From Erinaceus europaeus (Eukaryota; Chordata; Mammalia; Eulipotyphla; Erinaceidae): a DNA stretch of 64,000 nt. The notes beneath the pieces are model-generated. The model did not search any database. It worked only from the letters and a program-made list of their open reading frames with translations, and was not told the DNA's origin. Where the stretch lies: positions 57,241,296 through 57,305,295 of the forward strand of contig NC_080164.1 of NCBI RefSeq assembly GCF_950295315.1. The letters run 5' to 3'. The position numbers were made by a program, and so were the translations under genes. Below are positions 31,292-42,240 of the stretch, in pieces (positions within the stretch are counted from its first letter, which is position 1; the number at the start of each line of letters is the position of its first letter).

Positions 31292-31628
31292 TGTTGCTGA
31301 GGAGTTATTCTGATGCAGTCTCCGCCCCCAGGTTTTGCTACGCCACGCAAAACCCTAGCATTGCCCCCTTCAACCAATCCTGGCCCTACACGTCACCCCT
31401 GGTTGTCGCCCTATAAAAAGCCCCCTCACCCACCCCCTCTGGGCTCTCAGCTCTCCCTCTCTGAGGTCTCACTCCCTGCTCTCCCCCCGTGGTCGGCCAT
31501 TGCCGGCTGGCTCCACGTGGTCTGAACCAAACCCCCCCATCCTATAATAAAGATTTGTGTACCCTTTTGCTCTGGACATCCGCTCTCTTCTCCGTGGTGC
31601 AGCCCAACACCAGACCACCACCACAACA
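31292..31628 (+). promoter_or_regulatory. 3' LTR of the ERV
   Basis: 337 bp, TGTTGCTGAGG...CCACAACA. It keeps a proper TATA box (TATAAAA, 31412-31418), a CCAAT box, and AATAAA (31546-31551). It is followed directly by the AAAATT target duplication. With a better TATA than the 5' LTR, it is the more plausible living promoter, reading into flanking DNA at 31.6 kb and beyond. Confidence 0.93.
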
Positions 31629-34600
31629 AAAATTAATCCCATTTATACTGAGAATTTAAATGTGAAATGTATAACTTTTAAATGATAACATAGGAGAATA
31701 TCTCTATGTCATTTTAGTGAGTAGACAAGAATTAATTAAAGCATTTTGTGCTCAACTCTTCTCCACCAGAAACAGACCCAAAAGTGTGAAACAAACTGTA
31801 AAGTTTGCTATTTACATGAACATCTCACTTTCGGCTCCTGCATCTTGATTTTGAATAATCAATTCAAAGTACATTTTTTTGTTTGTTTTTTGTTTTTTTC
31901 TTTTATTTTTTATTTATAAAAAGGAAACATTGACAAAACCATAGGATAAGAGGGATACCACTCTACACAATTCCCACCACCAGACCTCTGTATCCCATCC
32001 CTTCCCCCTGAGAACTTTCCTGTTCTTTATCCCTCTGGGAGTATGGACCCAAGGTCATTGTGGGATGCAGAAGATGTAAGGACTGACTTCTGTAATTGAT
32101 TCCCCACTGAACATGGGAGTTGACAGGTCAATCCATATTCCCAGTCTGCCTTTCTCTTTCCCTATAGGGTGGGGCTCTGGGGAAGCAGAGCTCCAGGACA
32201 CATAGGTGGGGTCATCTGTCCAGAGAAGTCTGGTTGGCATCATGCTAACATCTGGAATATGGTGACTGAAAAGAGAGTTAACATATGCAACATTATTTGG
32301 TATGAATTGAGAGAAGCATGTGGGAAAGTGAGCCCCAGCCTAGAGGTTCCAGGACTGGGGGAAATATAGGCTTTATAGAGGAAATGGGAGGTTCCTACTC
32401 TCTTAGGGTTAAGAAGACAATAGATAGTTATTGTTATAATCACATTATTTGGTAATTGGATTAACTTTGAAAAATCCCTTTGTTACGATTTGCTGTATCA
32501 TACACAACATCATCATAATGGATGTCCTTTGACATTATTTGTATATAGCTGTGTCACTTGTTGTTTCTATTCTCCCCTGTCTAGCCTTTTGAAAGAGTCA
32601 ACATATCAAAGACAGCCTATGTATCAAAAGACCTTGTCTGTACTTTAAAAAGTTTGAGATATACAATCAATTTTACCCTCTCATATTAATTAAATAGTGG
32701 TGTATATGACTACAAATTAATAGGAGTGTACATAAGCACCATTCCCACCACCAAAAGACTCTGTCCCATCCCACCCTCTGGTGGCCGAATATCCACCCTC
32801 ACCCTCAACCCAGGGTTTTTACTTTGGTGCCCTACACCAAATTCAGTCAAATCCTGTTTTTAGTTTCCCTTTCTGCTCTTCTTTCTCAACTTCTGTGGAT
32901 GAGTGAGATCATCCCATACTCATCTTTGTCTTTCTGATTTAGCTCACTTAACATAATTCATTCTAGCTCCATGCAAGATGGGCCAGAGAAGGTGGGCTCA
33001 TTGTTCTTTACAGCTGTATAGTATTCCATTGTGTATATATACCACAACTTTCTTAGCCACTCATCTGTTGTTGGCCACCTGGGTTGATTCCAGGTTTTAG
33101 CTATTACGAATTGTGATGCTATAAACATAGGTGTACAAATATCATTTTGGTTGGGTGTTATGGAGTTCATGAGGTATATCCCCAGGAGAGGAATTACTGG
33201 GTAATATGGAAGGTCTTTGTGAGGGTTCTACAGACTGCTCTCCACAGAGATTTGACCAATTTACATTCCCACCAGCAGTGCAGAAGGGTTCCTCTGTCGC
33301 CACAGCCTCTCCAGCATTTGTTGCTGCTGTCCTTTTTTATGTATGCCTTTCTCACAGGGGTGAGGTGTTATCTCAATGTTATCTTTATTTGCATTTCTCT
33401 GACAATCAGTGACCTGGAACAATTTTTCATATGTTTGTTAGCCTTATGGATCCTCTTTTGTAGTGAATGTTCTGTTCATATCTTCTGCCCATTTTTGGAT
33501 GGGGTCATTTGCTTTTTTGTTGCTAAGTTTGTTGAGCTCTTTGTATATTTTGGTGATTAGTCTCTTGCGAAGATCTTCTTCCATTCTGTGAGGGCTCTCC
33601 TTGCTTGTGTGACAGTTTCTTTGTATGTGCAGAAGCTTTTCAATTTGATGTAGTCCCATTGATATGTTTCTGCTTTAGTCTTCCTTGCAATTGGGTTTGT
33701 TTAATCAAAGATGACGTTGAGGTTTAGGTGGGAAATGTTCCACCAATGATTTCCTCTAAGTATTTGATAGTTTCTGGTCTAACATCCAGGTCCTTGGTCC
33801 ATTTGGAGTTGATTTTGTTTCTGTTGAGATAAAGTGGTTCAGTTTCATTCTTCTGCAGGTTTCAACCCTGTTTTCCCAGCATCATTTATTGAAGATAGCT
33901 TCCTTTCTCCATTTAATATTTTGGGCGCCCTTATCAAAGATTAGATGTTCATAGGTGTGGAGGTTTAGTTCTGGGCTTTGAATTCTGTTCTACTGGTCTG
34001 TGTGCCTATTTTTGTTCCAGTATCAGCTGTTTTGATGATTATGGCCTTATAATATAGTTTGAGATCTAGGAGTGTGATGCCTCCATTTCTGTTTCTTTTC
34101 CTCAAGATTGCTTTGGAAACTGTAGGTGTTTTCTGATTCCAGATAAATGATTGCAGTTTATGTTCTATTCTCTTAAAGAAACTTGGTGGAACTTTGATTG
34201 GTATCATATTAAATTTGTATATGGCTCTGGGGAGAATATTCATTTTGATGATATTAATTCTTCCAATCCATGAGCATGGGATGTCTTTCCATTTCTTGGT
34301 ATCAATTTCTATTTCCTTGAATAGTGACTCATAGTTTTCAGCATACAAGTCTTTCACTTCTTTGGTCAGCTCTATTCCTAGGTATTTTATTGATTTTGCT
34401 GCAACAGTGAATGGGAGTGATTTCTGGATATCTTGTTCTTCAGATTTAGTCTTTTCATTAAAAAATGCCACTGATTTTTGTACATTTATTGTAGCCTGAC
34501 ACCTTGCTATATTGCCTAATAATTTCCAGGAATTTTCTGCTGGATTCTTTAGGTTTTTCTATGTATACTAACATATAATCTGCACATAGTGAGAGCTTGA

Positions 34601-35230
34601 CTTCTTCCCTTCCAAACTGTATTCCTTTGATTTCTTTCTCTTACCTGATTGCTATGGTAAGAAATTCCAATGAAGAGTAATAGTGAGAATGGACAGCCCT
34701 GTCTAGTCCCTGATTTGAGGGGGAATGCTTTCAGTTTCTGTCCATTGAGTATGATGTTGGCTGTAGGTTTGCTATATATGGACTCCACTATCTTGAGGAA
34801 TTTCCCATCTATTCCCATTTTTTGTAGTGTTTTCAGCATGAATGGATGTTGGATTTTGTCAAAGGCTTTCTCTACATTTATTGAGGTAATCATGTAGTTT
34901 TTGGTTTTGCTTTTATTGATGTGGTGAATGACATTGATTGACTTATGTATGCTGAACCAGCCTTGCATTCCTGGGATAAATCCCACTTGGTCATGATGAA
35001 CAATGTTTTTGATATACTGCTGTATCTGGTTGGCCGGGATCTTGTTTTGTATTTTGGTGTCTATGTTCATCAGAGATATTGGTCTGTTGTTTTCCTTTTT
35101 TGTTGTGTCCCTATCAGCTTTTGGTATTAGGGTGATGTTGGCTTCATAGAAGGTGGAAAGGAGTGTTCCTGTTTCTTCAGTCTTGTGGAAGAGATTTAGA
35201 AATATACATATTAATTGTTTCCTCAAGATT

Positions 35231-35688
35231 TGTTGCCAAGATAGCCTGAGGGTGCTTCTTTCTGATCATGTGCTCTCTGGGTTGGAGATAACTCAACTGG
35301 AGCCAACCTAGGCTGCTGCATGGGAGAGGGATCAGGAACTCTTATACGGCTAGCATTGCAGGAGAGAGACTCTGGGACTCATGGAGCCAGAAGGCAATCC
35401 AGTGTGTGTTTAATCAGAAAAGCAGATTCTTTTATACATCCCTAGAAGGAAGTGGTAGGGTGTGACTAGGAGATGGGGCAGAGTGAAAAGAAAGTGCAAA
35501 CAAATGGGGATTAAACAGTGGAAAACAGGGTGTGACTAGGAGAGGGGGCGGAGCGAAAAGAGAGTTTGAACCAGTGGGATAAAACCAATGCTCTGCAGGC
35601 AGGGTGGGTCTCAGGTACAACAGTGATTATATAAATAGACCACAGCATTAAGCAATGGATCAGGGGGGAGCTGGCATACTGCCCAACA
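35231..35688 (-). mobile_element. ERV LTR, minus orientation, with 3' end facing left
   Basis: About 458 bp from TGTTGCCAAG (plus strand) to GCCCAACA. Read on the minus strand it starts TGTTGGGCAGTATGCC, contains GTGGTCTATTTATATAATCA, a GC box region CTCCGCCCCCTCTCC, a TATA-like GTATAAAAG, and 'ccatgagtccc' in U5. It is related to the LTR at 36284-36737, sharing U3 blocks in the same order. The last ~110 bp (35231-35340) have no counterpart in that LTR and could be leader rather than LTR. The left edge abuts L1 sequence. Confidence 0.75.
35458..35597 (-). repeat. 70-bp tandem repeat in LTR U3
   Basis: Two copies, starting with GGGTGTGACTAGGAGA/G at 35458 and 35528 on the plus strand. On the coding strand each reads CTCCGCCCCCTCTCCTAGTC-like plus a pyrimidine stretch and ATCCCCA. 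Typical of enhancer duplication in retroviral U3. Confidence 0.85.
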
Positions 35689-35706
35689 TCTCCCCCTTTC
35701 TTTTTA
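35689..35706 (-). promoter_or_regulatory. Polypurine tract (minus)
   Basis: On the minus strand TAAAAAGAAAGGGGGAGA directly precedes the TGTTGGG start of the LTR, so the LTR at 35231-35688 is a 3' LTR. Confidence 0.85.
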
Positions 35707-36265
35707 TCTAATGGCCATAGTATCAGGAATGTAGGGCACTTTGTGGGGCAGGGAGACTGATAGGAGGAGGCCTACCTTTGGGGTTCTACTTTCCCTCCTT
35801 GCTCAACCTCTCAGTAGACAGAGATACCAACAGGATTGACACACCCCTCAGGCTCAAGCCCTGCCAAGCTCAACCACATCCTCACAATTTCCTCAAATCT
35901 CCCTCTTACTTAATGACCATATATAAATGGGTCAATGTCTGTAAAAGGTTCCATCTCTGTCAGGGGAATAGCAGTGTAGGGGTGAACATAAAACTGTTGG
36001 GAAGAAACCTGAATACAGGAAATGCCCTTTGAGGCATGAAATGCCCCCAGAGGCAAGAGATGCCCCCAGAGGCAGGAAATGACATTTCACCTTATAGGCC
36101 CTGCCCTTTGAGTCAGGAAACTCCCCCTCAGGCCTCCCCTTGGCATCACACTGGTTCTTCCTGCTCTCCTACTTGTTCCTCCCTGTCTTGTGCCAGTTCT
36201 TTTGAAAATGCCTGCATGATATAGGTTTCTGTTCGCCCCACACTCCTGATAACATGGCCATTAGT
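35707..36265. other. Internal ERV sequence between two opposed 3' ends
   Basis: About 560 bp with no long frame. Both ends carry the same block facing outward ('cctgatactatggccatta' on the minus strand, 'cctgataacatggccatta' on the plus strand). The middle has a GCCCCCAGAGGCA duplication at about 36040-36075. The point where one retroviral body changes to the other is not evident. Confidence 0.6.
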
Positions 36266-36283
36266 TAAAAAGAAAGGGGGAAA
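36266..36283 (+). promoter_or_regulatory. Polypurine tract (plus)
   Basis: TAAAAAGAAAGGGGGAAA directly before the LTR at 36284; nearly identical to the minus-strand tract at 35689-35706. Confidence 0.85.
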
Positions 36284-36737
36284 TGTTTTTCTGCTTCTAA
36301 TTCTGCTTCTAAGACCCCTTCTGTTTTGATCATGACATTAAGTTCATTTGCATTGCTTAGCACTGTGGTCTATTTACATAATTATTGTTTTGTTTGAGAC
36401 CTGCATTGGTTTAATCCCCACTGGTTCGAGCTTTTTTTCCACTCCGCCCCCTCTCCTAGTCACATCCTGTTTTCCACCATTTAATCCCCACTGGTTCACG
36501 TGCTTTTTTCCTTCTCCCCACTCTGTATACTGCGTACTTCCTCTTCCTGACACTTCTGCCTCAGGAGATATAAAGGACAGGATTTTCTAATGAAGAGAGG
36601 TTAGATAGATTGCTCTGCATTCCTGCTCATCAATAAAGATTGAACTGCATTCCCAGCTCAGCCATGAGTCCCGGTTGTCTGTCTGTCTCCCATTCAAGAA
36701 GCTAGTGCGGCAATTGGCACCTGAACAGGGACCGGCG
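36284..36737 (+). mobile_element. ERV LTR, plus orientation, with Lys3-PBS-like end
   Basis: Starts TGTTTTTCTGCTTCTAATTC right after a polypurine tract. U3 carries a 70-bp direct repeat (TTTAATCCCCACTGGTTC at 36410 and 36480) with CTCCGCCCCCTCTCC; TATAAAG lies at 36569, AATAAA at 36632-36637. A CA at 36711-36712, a two-base spacer and TGGCACCTGAACAGGGAC (36715-36732) would be a standard LTR end plus primer site. Yet five bases later L1 sequence resumes (TTTTGTAGAATTC). The same relative end is seen in the LTR at 18021-18213, so the element may truly end there. Confidence 0.75.
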
Positions 36738-36937
36738 TTTTGTAGAATTCGTTTGTGAAGCCATCTGGTCCAGGACTTTTGTTGTTGGGAAGATTCTTAA
36801 TAACTGTTTTGATTTCTTTGTCTGTGATTGATGCTTTTAGGCTTTTTAGTTCTTCTTGGTTCAGTTTTGGAAGGATATATGTTTCCGGGAATTATTCCAG
36901 ATTCTCTAGCTTGGTGGTATATAGTTCTTCAGAGTAA

Positions 36938-37297
36938 TTTTTTTCTTTTTTTTTTTTTTTTCCTCCAGGGTTATTGCTGGGCTCGGTGCCTGCACCATGA
37001 ATCCACCACTCCTGGAGGTCATCTTTCCCCCCTCTGTTGCTCTTGTTGTTGTAGCCTTACTGTGGTCATTATTATTGCCATTGTTGATGCTGTTCGTTGT
37101 TGGATAGGACAGAGAGAAATGGAGAGAGGAGGGGAAGACAGAGAGAGAGAGAGAATGACAGACATCTGCATACCTGCTTCACCGCCTGTGAAGTGACTCC
37201 CCTGCAGGCAGGGAGCTGGGGGCTTGAACCGGGATCCTTATGCTGGTCCTTGCACTTTGTGCCACATGTGCTTAACCCACTGCACCAACACCTGACC
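36938..37297 (-). mobile_element. SINE (long form) in L1
   Basis: Minus-strand SINE with a full tail region: T run, CCTCCAGGGTTATTGCTGGG, CTCGGTGCCTGCACCATGAA, TGTTCGTTGTTGGATAGGAC, CTGCTTCACCGCCTGTGAAG, ending 'caccaacacctgaccccc'. Flanks AGAGTAATTTTTT and AGAGTAGTTTTTT are a probable target duplication. Longest SINE copy here, with the extra 'gctgggctcggtgcctgcacc' module. Confidence 0.92.
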
Positions 37298-37321
37298 CCC
37301 AGAGAGTAGTTTTTTATACAT

Positions 37322-39261
37322 GCCTTTCTGCAACAATGTCTAAATTGTTTGGGTGTCTTTATAAGGTCAATAAAAAGTAATTCTGATAATATATGTGGAA
37401 GCCCTCAACTAAATATTGTTTACTAAACAGTAAATGTAAGAATAAACCCATAGATCAAACTACAAATAATATACAAGGTTGTGATATTTATTGCAAAATC
37501 TGTCTCCAAGAAGTTAATGAAAACTGTAGCCAGCAGAAGGTAAGGTTATTAGTCCTATATTTTGCATTACCATGTCCTCTTTTTTCAGTCATGTCTGGCT
37601 AATGTTCTGTATTCCATGACTGTTTGGAGGGATTGGTTATCAGTATGACTACTTACATGGTTTAAGCATGTATGATGGGAACATAACCTTTATCATCTGA
37701 CAGACTTCTCTAGAATTCAATTGTTTATAGTTTCTAATTGTCTAAACTTGAGAATTATATTAAATTTCTCTGAGCCTGTTTCTTTAGATGAAGATTTAGG
37801 TAGTCATAAAGCTACTGGGAGAATTAAATGCAGATGGTGTCATGAAATGTTTAACTGAATGTTCAGTCCATGGTAAATGTTCAAAAATGAGCACTGACTT
37901 TTACTTTTCTGAAAGACATTACTTCTGACTGTAAGGAAATCTTAATCTTGGCAATATTAAGAGCTCAAAACTCAGATGTCAGACAAAATTCCATCTTCAT
38001 GGATTTCCAATGAAGACTTTTCTTTTTATTGAGCATACTCTACAAATACCATACTGCAAATTATTTGAAGGAACTTTATTTTCTGAATATATGTTCATAC
38101 CTTCTAATTTCTCTTACCCCTCACTACTGTGCCTGGTCCTGTGACACAAAGAAGGTTTATAAGATTCAAGCGATTTTTGCTTAAAAGCACAAGTCTTATT
38201 TTGGATTTGAAGTGAAAATGGGTTCTTCATTGTATAAAAGTGATGGGTCCCATGGTACTTTTGTGTGACCCACTCACACCTCACTGCTACAGGAGTCCAA
38301 ATTTTATTGTTTGAAACCATATGGCACAATTTTGGTAACAGACTAAAGTTACTCAGAAGCAGAAACTTGCTTCAGCTTATAGGACTTTGTCATAGATTCT
38401 CCACTTTTCCTTGTGTACAGTGAGATGTATAGTACACTAGTTGAAATATTTCCTTCATAGCTATTCTATGGATACCAATTAATGTCTCTCCTTTGGATGT
38501 CCTGATATTGAAGATTTAGGTTTTTTTTTTTTTTTTATTTACAAATGTGCAAACTTGCAGCCAGGCATATCTCTTTTACAATGCAGTGAACCTTCCAAAC
38601 CCCTGTCTTAGTCTCTTGGAACCAAACAAATTACATGCCATTGTGTGCTGTATTTCACAGCTAGAAGTGTATAACATCTGACTGAGTAGAGCTTGAGAAT
38701 GGGCTTCTGTGGTGAGCTGGAGCATGTGTCTTTGACTGACAAGCTGCCATTTTCTTGAGATTTGATTATTTGGGGTCCTTCACCTATCCATGCAAAAAAA
38801 CCTTAACCTCACGGATCTTTGACATTCGACCCCAATATTTTTATACAGTAACCATACATACATTTATCACTCAGAGCTTTATGAACAGTGAAGGTTTATT
38901 ACACTGCACTCAAACCTCATTTAACCTTTTCTCTTGAAGCAATACTTTAAAACTGTGTTGAGAGACTTAATACTACCAAGGATGGTTGGTTGACCTTTTT
39001 TTGTATTCCCATTCCTGAGAAGCATGAATGTTGTGGTTAATAGATGTTTTCTATGACCTTGAAGAAAATTGCCTTATTTTTTAACATTTTCTCTTAGGAT
39101 TTGTTAGTCCTCAGAAGCCTTCAGGTGGGTAAGAAATTTTTAAAATAGGAAAAAATTAGAATTAGTTATCTGGTTGTTGCGAAAAGTGATTATGCCTGTC
39201 CTCATCTGTGCCATTATTACCGTCATCTATGAACATTTTAATTATTATTTTTCTTTATTTC
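37322..39261. other. Unique DNA, no gene seen
   Basis: About 1.9 kb of AT-rich sequence without a recognisable repeat, except a T run at 38521-38537. Short frames (for example 38329-38114 on the minus strand) show no domain. Confidence 0.5.
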
Positions 39262-39413
39262 TTTTTAAATATTTTATTTATTTATTTATGATAATGATAG
39301 GAGGAGACAAAGAGCCAGACATCACACTGGTACATGTGCTGCTGGGGGTTGAACTCAGGACCTAATTCTTGAGAGTTTAGTGCCTTATCTACTGCACAAA
39401 CTCCCAGATCACT
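39262..39413 (-). mobile_element. SINE fragment
   Basis: Minus-strand SINE with tail ATTTATTTATTTATG, 'gctgctgggggttgaactca' (B box complement), 'tatctactgcacaaactccc'. Directly followed by an L1 3' end. Confidence 0.7.
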
Positions 39414-40384
39414 CTTTGTTTCTTTTTAATTGTTATTTGTAAAAAGGAAACACTGAAAAAACCACAGGATAAGAGGGGTACAACTCTACACAATTCCTAC
39501 CACCAGAACTCCATATCCCTTCCCCTCCCCTAAAATCTTTCCTATTCTTTATCCCTCTGGGAGTATGGACCCAAAATCATTATGGGGTGCAGAAGATGGA
39601 AGGTCTGGCATCTGTAACTGCTTCTCCCCTGAACATGGGTGTTGACAACTTGATCCATATTCCCAGCCTGCCTCTCTCTTTCCCTAGTGGGGCAGGGCTC
39701 TGGGGAGGTGAGGCTCCAGGACATATTTATTGGTGGGGTCCAGAGGAGCCTGGTTGGTATCATGGTAGCATCTGGAACCTGGTGGCTGAAAAAAGAGTTA
39801 ATATATAAAGCCAAACAAATTGTTGAATAATAATAAACCTAAAGGCTGGAATATTGCAGATGAAAATTTGGGGTCTCCATTTTGAAGATAGCTAGCAGGT
39901 CTATTTTAGTTATATTCCAAAGAGCCTATGACTATACTAGTTTTTTTCCTGAGCCTGACCTCTGATATTGCCTTGGGAGATGATGTCATGGCTGGTAAAA
40001 GGACCATCAAGCTGGCTCAGGGAAGAGAGTAGATCCCAAATATGGGAAAAGTATATAAATATTATTGACTGTAGACCCCATCGATTTGATCTGGGGCCCA
40101 TATACTGCTTAGGAGCCTATGTAACTTCTGCATACCTGTAGGTCTGAGCTTACATTCTATGGTCATGAGTAGGAACATTTCAAGCTGCCCCAATATCAGG
40201 ACCCATCTTCCTCAGGTGGTAGATAAAGTATATTATCCATCCTCCCTTCAGAGGATGGAACATTCTCTACAGTTGTTGATCTACGTTGAGGGCAAGGACC
40301 TATGGAGGCCCACAAAGAGGGTGTTGTTCCTGATAGAAATGACCAGTGACAATGGAGAGAGGGATCTATTTGAGGTCTAGGCCC
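39414..40384 (-). mobile_element. L1 3' UTR fragment
   Basis: Minus-strand, 3' UTR only, with the terminal block AAAAGGAAACACTGAAAAAA and the GATGATGTCATGGCTGG subtype block. It extends to about 40384 (GGGATCTATTTGAGG), matching 12744-13770 throughout. Confidence 0.88.
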
Positions 40385-40385
40385 A

Positions 40386-40510
40386 TCATGTGCAGTGGGT
40401 AAATCATTGGAATGTCAAGAATTGGGTCTGAGTTCTATCTCTGGTGCCACATATACCAGGGGGATAATCTGGTCCTTTCCCTATCCTTCCTTCATGAATA
40501 CATAAATAAT
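40386..40510 (+). mobile_element. SINE remnant
   Basis: Plus-strand: 'gtgcagtgggtaaatcattgg', 'tgagttctatctctggtgcc', CT-rich part and an ATAAATAATTTTAAA tail. Diverged short form. Confidence 0.55.
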
Positions 40511-40525
40511 TTTAAATCTTTTTTT

Positions 40526-40640
40526 TTTTTACACCAGAACACTAGCTCTGACTAATGATGGTGCAGAGAACTGAACCTGAGACCATAGAAACTCAGGCAT
40601 AATTTTTTTTTCACAAAACTTTTGTCTTTCTGGCCCAAAG
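40526..40640 (-). mobile_element. Old tRNA-type SINE fragment
   Basis: Minus-strand: 'accagaacactagctctgac', TAATGATGGTGCAGAG, 'gaacctgagacc', 'ctttctggccc'. Same family as 55155 and 56400. Confidence 0.6.
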
Positions 40641-40909
40641 AAAATTATTTAATAAAAATAAAATACACAATAATTCATGAATAATCAGAATTTACTGCTC
40701 CATATACTTGGAATATTCACATGACTGTGATTAATAATTCTTGGGCATTCATTTATTTGGATTTGGTGTCTGAAAGGGGCTTCCATGTTGCTTCATGGAT
40801 TTAGAAGCTAGAACTTGAAATTTTTATCCCTATTCTGTATTTAAATTCCATTGAATGTTTAGAGTCTCCCTGTAGCATTGGGTTATGGAAGAAGATAATT
40901 TTTCATTAG

Positions 40910-42240
40910 TGATTTACAAAATTACAAAATAATAAGGTTGCAATTCCACACCATTCCCACCACCAGAGTTCTGTGTCCTCATTCCTTCCATTGGAAACTG
41001 CAGTGATTCTATTAAGGTCAGATATGGGTTGACTATTATTTCTATGACTGTCTATCTGCCTATCTATCTGTCTATCTATTTATCTATCTATCTATCTATC
41101 ATCATCATATTCTACCATCTAGCATCTAGCATCATACTCTATCTATACTTCCCATTATTTCCCTATAGTGCTGCCTTCTTTTCCATTTTAAACCACAGCA
41201 ACACCTGTTATTACTTCTGGATGTCTTTCCTTTTTTTCCCTTCTCTCTCTAGGTCTTGATAGAATTGCATTTCAGAGCCTTCTAGTCATCTTCCCCTAAT
41301 ATTTTTCTCCTTCTGGGAGTATGGACCAAAATTCTTTTGGGGGTGGAGAAGGTAGTAAGTAGGTCTGGTTTCTGTAATTGCTCCCAGTTGCCTTGGACAC
41401 TGTCAGGTAGATTCATATCCCCAGATTGTTTCTATCTTTCTGGGGTAGGGCTCTGGACAGGTGAGGTTCTGAGACAAGTTGGTGACATTCTCTACCCATG
41501 GAGTTCAGGATGGAAACATTATAGCAACTTGATGCCTGAAAGGCATTGAGTTATGAGGCAGGACAAATTGTTTAATGAATAGGAACCAGAATGTAGGAAT
41601 TAAGCAGATGGGAACAGGGGTTTTTAGGATTTTAACAAGCTAGGAAATCTATTTTAGGTATGTTCCTTGAGATTTCAACCACTTGATAGTTAAAGTGGAG
41701 GTGGGATAAAAATATAATCTGGGAAGATGTAATTCAGGTTGAGAATAGGGCTAGAAAGCTGGATTATGGCAAAGTAGCTCCCAAACTTGAAGAAAATATG
41801 TAAATACAGTCAATTGGTTACCAAATCAATCTGAGTCAGGGCCCATGTACATTCATTCATATTTAGCACAGGAGCTTGTATAATTTCTGAGTCCTTGTTA
41901 ATATGAGCTTGCAGTCCATGGTCACAGCTGGAAACATTCTAGGCTGCTGTCATTTCAGCACCAGTTGTCTTCAAGTGGTAGAGCAGGCTGACCCAATCTC
42001 CTTTTAGAGACTGAGGCAATCCCTACCACTGCTACTTTATAGTGAGGACAATGTCCTGGAAAGGCCCTTGAAACGGCTTATGGTGGCACTCCTGATGGAA
42101 GTGATCAATGATAGTGGATAGAGGGTCTGTAAGAAGTCTAGAACTATCATATCTATTGGGGAATACTAGATAACCTGACTTGGGCCCCAGGTGATGGAGT
42201 GGTCTGGCCAAAAATGCCACCATTAAGTGAGCCAGTCTCT
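40910..42240 (-). mobile_element. Older-type L1 3' UTR
   Basis: Minus-strand sequence with the same order of blocks as the young L1 3' UTRs but strongly diverged: 'ccacaccattcccaccaccag', 'tctgggagtatggaccaaaa', 'ggtttctgtaattgctccc', 'gatgtaattcaggttgag', 'tggaaacattctaggctgct', 'gatggaagtgatcaatga'. It represents an earlier stage of the same lineage. Confidence 0.75.
41050..41100. repeat. (TATC)n microsatellite
   Basis: About ten imperfect TATC/TGTC units inside the older L1 3' UTR. Confidence 0.95.

Larger units (their letters stand above)
24037..31634 (+). mobile_element. Class II (betaretrovirus-like) endogenous retrovirus
   Basis: Provirus of about 7.59 kb: 5' LTR, primer site, leader, gag, protease, RT-RNase H, integrase, a roughly 1.9-kb 3' region without recognisable env, polypurine tract, 3' LTR. 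AAAATT at 24037-24042 and 31629-31634 is a perfect 6-bp target duplication, the size expected for class II elements. Class II identity also rests on two zinc knuckles in gag, a -1 frame step from protease to pol, the [11 protein letters not shown] palm motif and the IPYNPQGQ integrase motif. The LTRs differ at roughly 12-14 aligned positions (by eye, about 4%) plus indels. All genes are broken in places. Confidence 0.93.
32883..36937 (-). pseudogene. L1 ORF2 pseudogene, interrupted
   Basis: ORF2 without endonuclease. Pieces on the minus strand: C-terminus (33170-32958, [20 protein letters not shown]), linker region (33965-34471, with [21 protein letters not shown]), and reverse transcriptase palm (35226-34549, with [22 protein letters not shown] and [15 protein letters not shown]). 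The FADD catalytic block falls near 34560-34600, where the plus strand reads ATACTAACATATAATCTGCA; this gives a changed motif (ADYML in place of ADDMI). With frameshifts, stops and the 1.5-kb insert it cannot work. Confidence 0.87.
31878..37320 (-). mobile_element. Long L1 copy with nested ERV and SINE insertions
   Basis: Minus-strand L1: T-rich tail complement (31878-31915), 3' UTR (to about 32880, with a deletion of roughly 350 bp at about 32286 joining GTTAACATA to TGCAACATTATTTGG), ORF2 (32883-35230), a retroviral insert (35231-36737), ORF2 again (36738-36937), a SINE (36938-37297), and a last trace of L1 sequence to about 37320. Continuity across the retroviral insert is clear by comparison with 49890-49960. 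It is truncated before the 5' part of ORF2. Confidence 0.88.
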
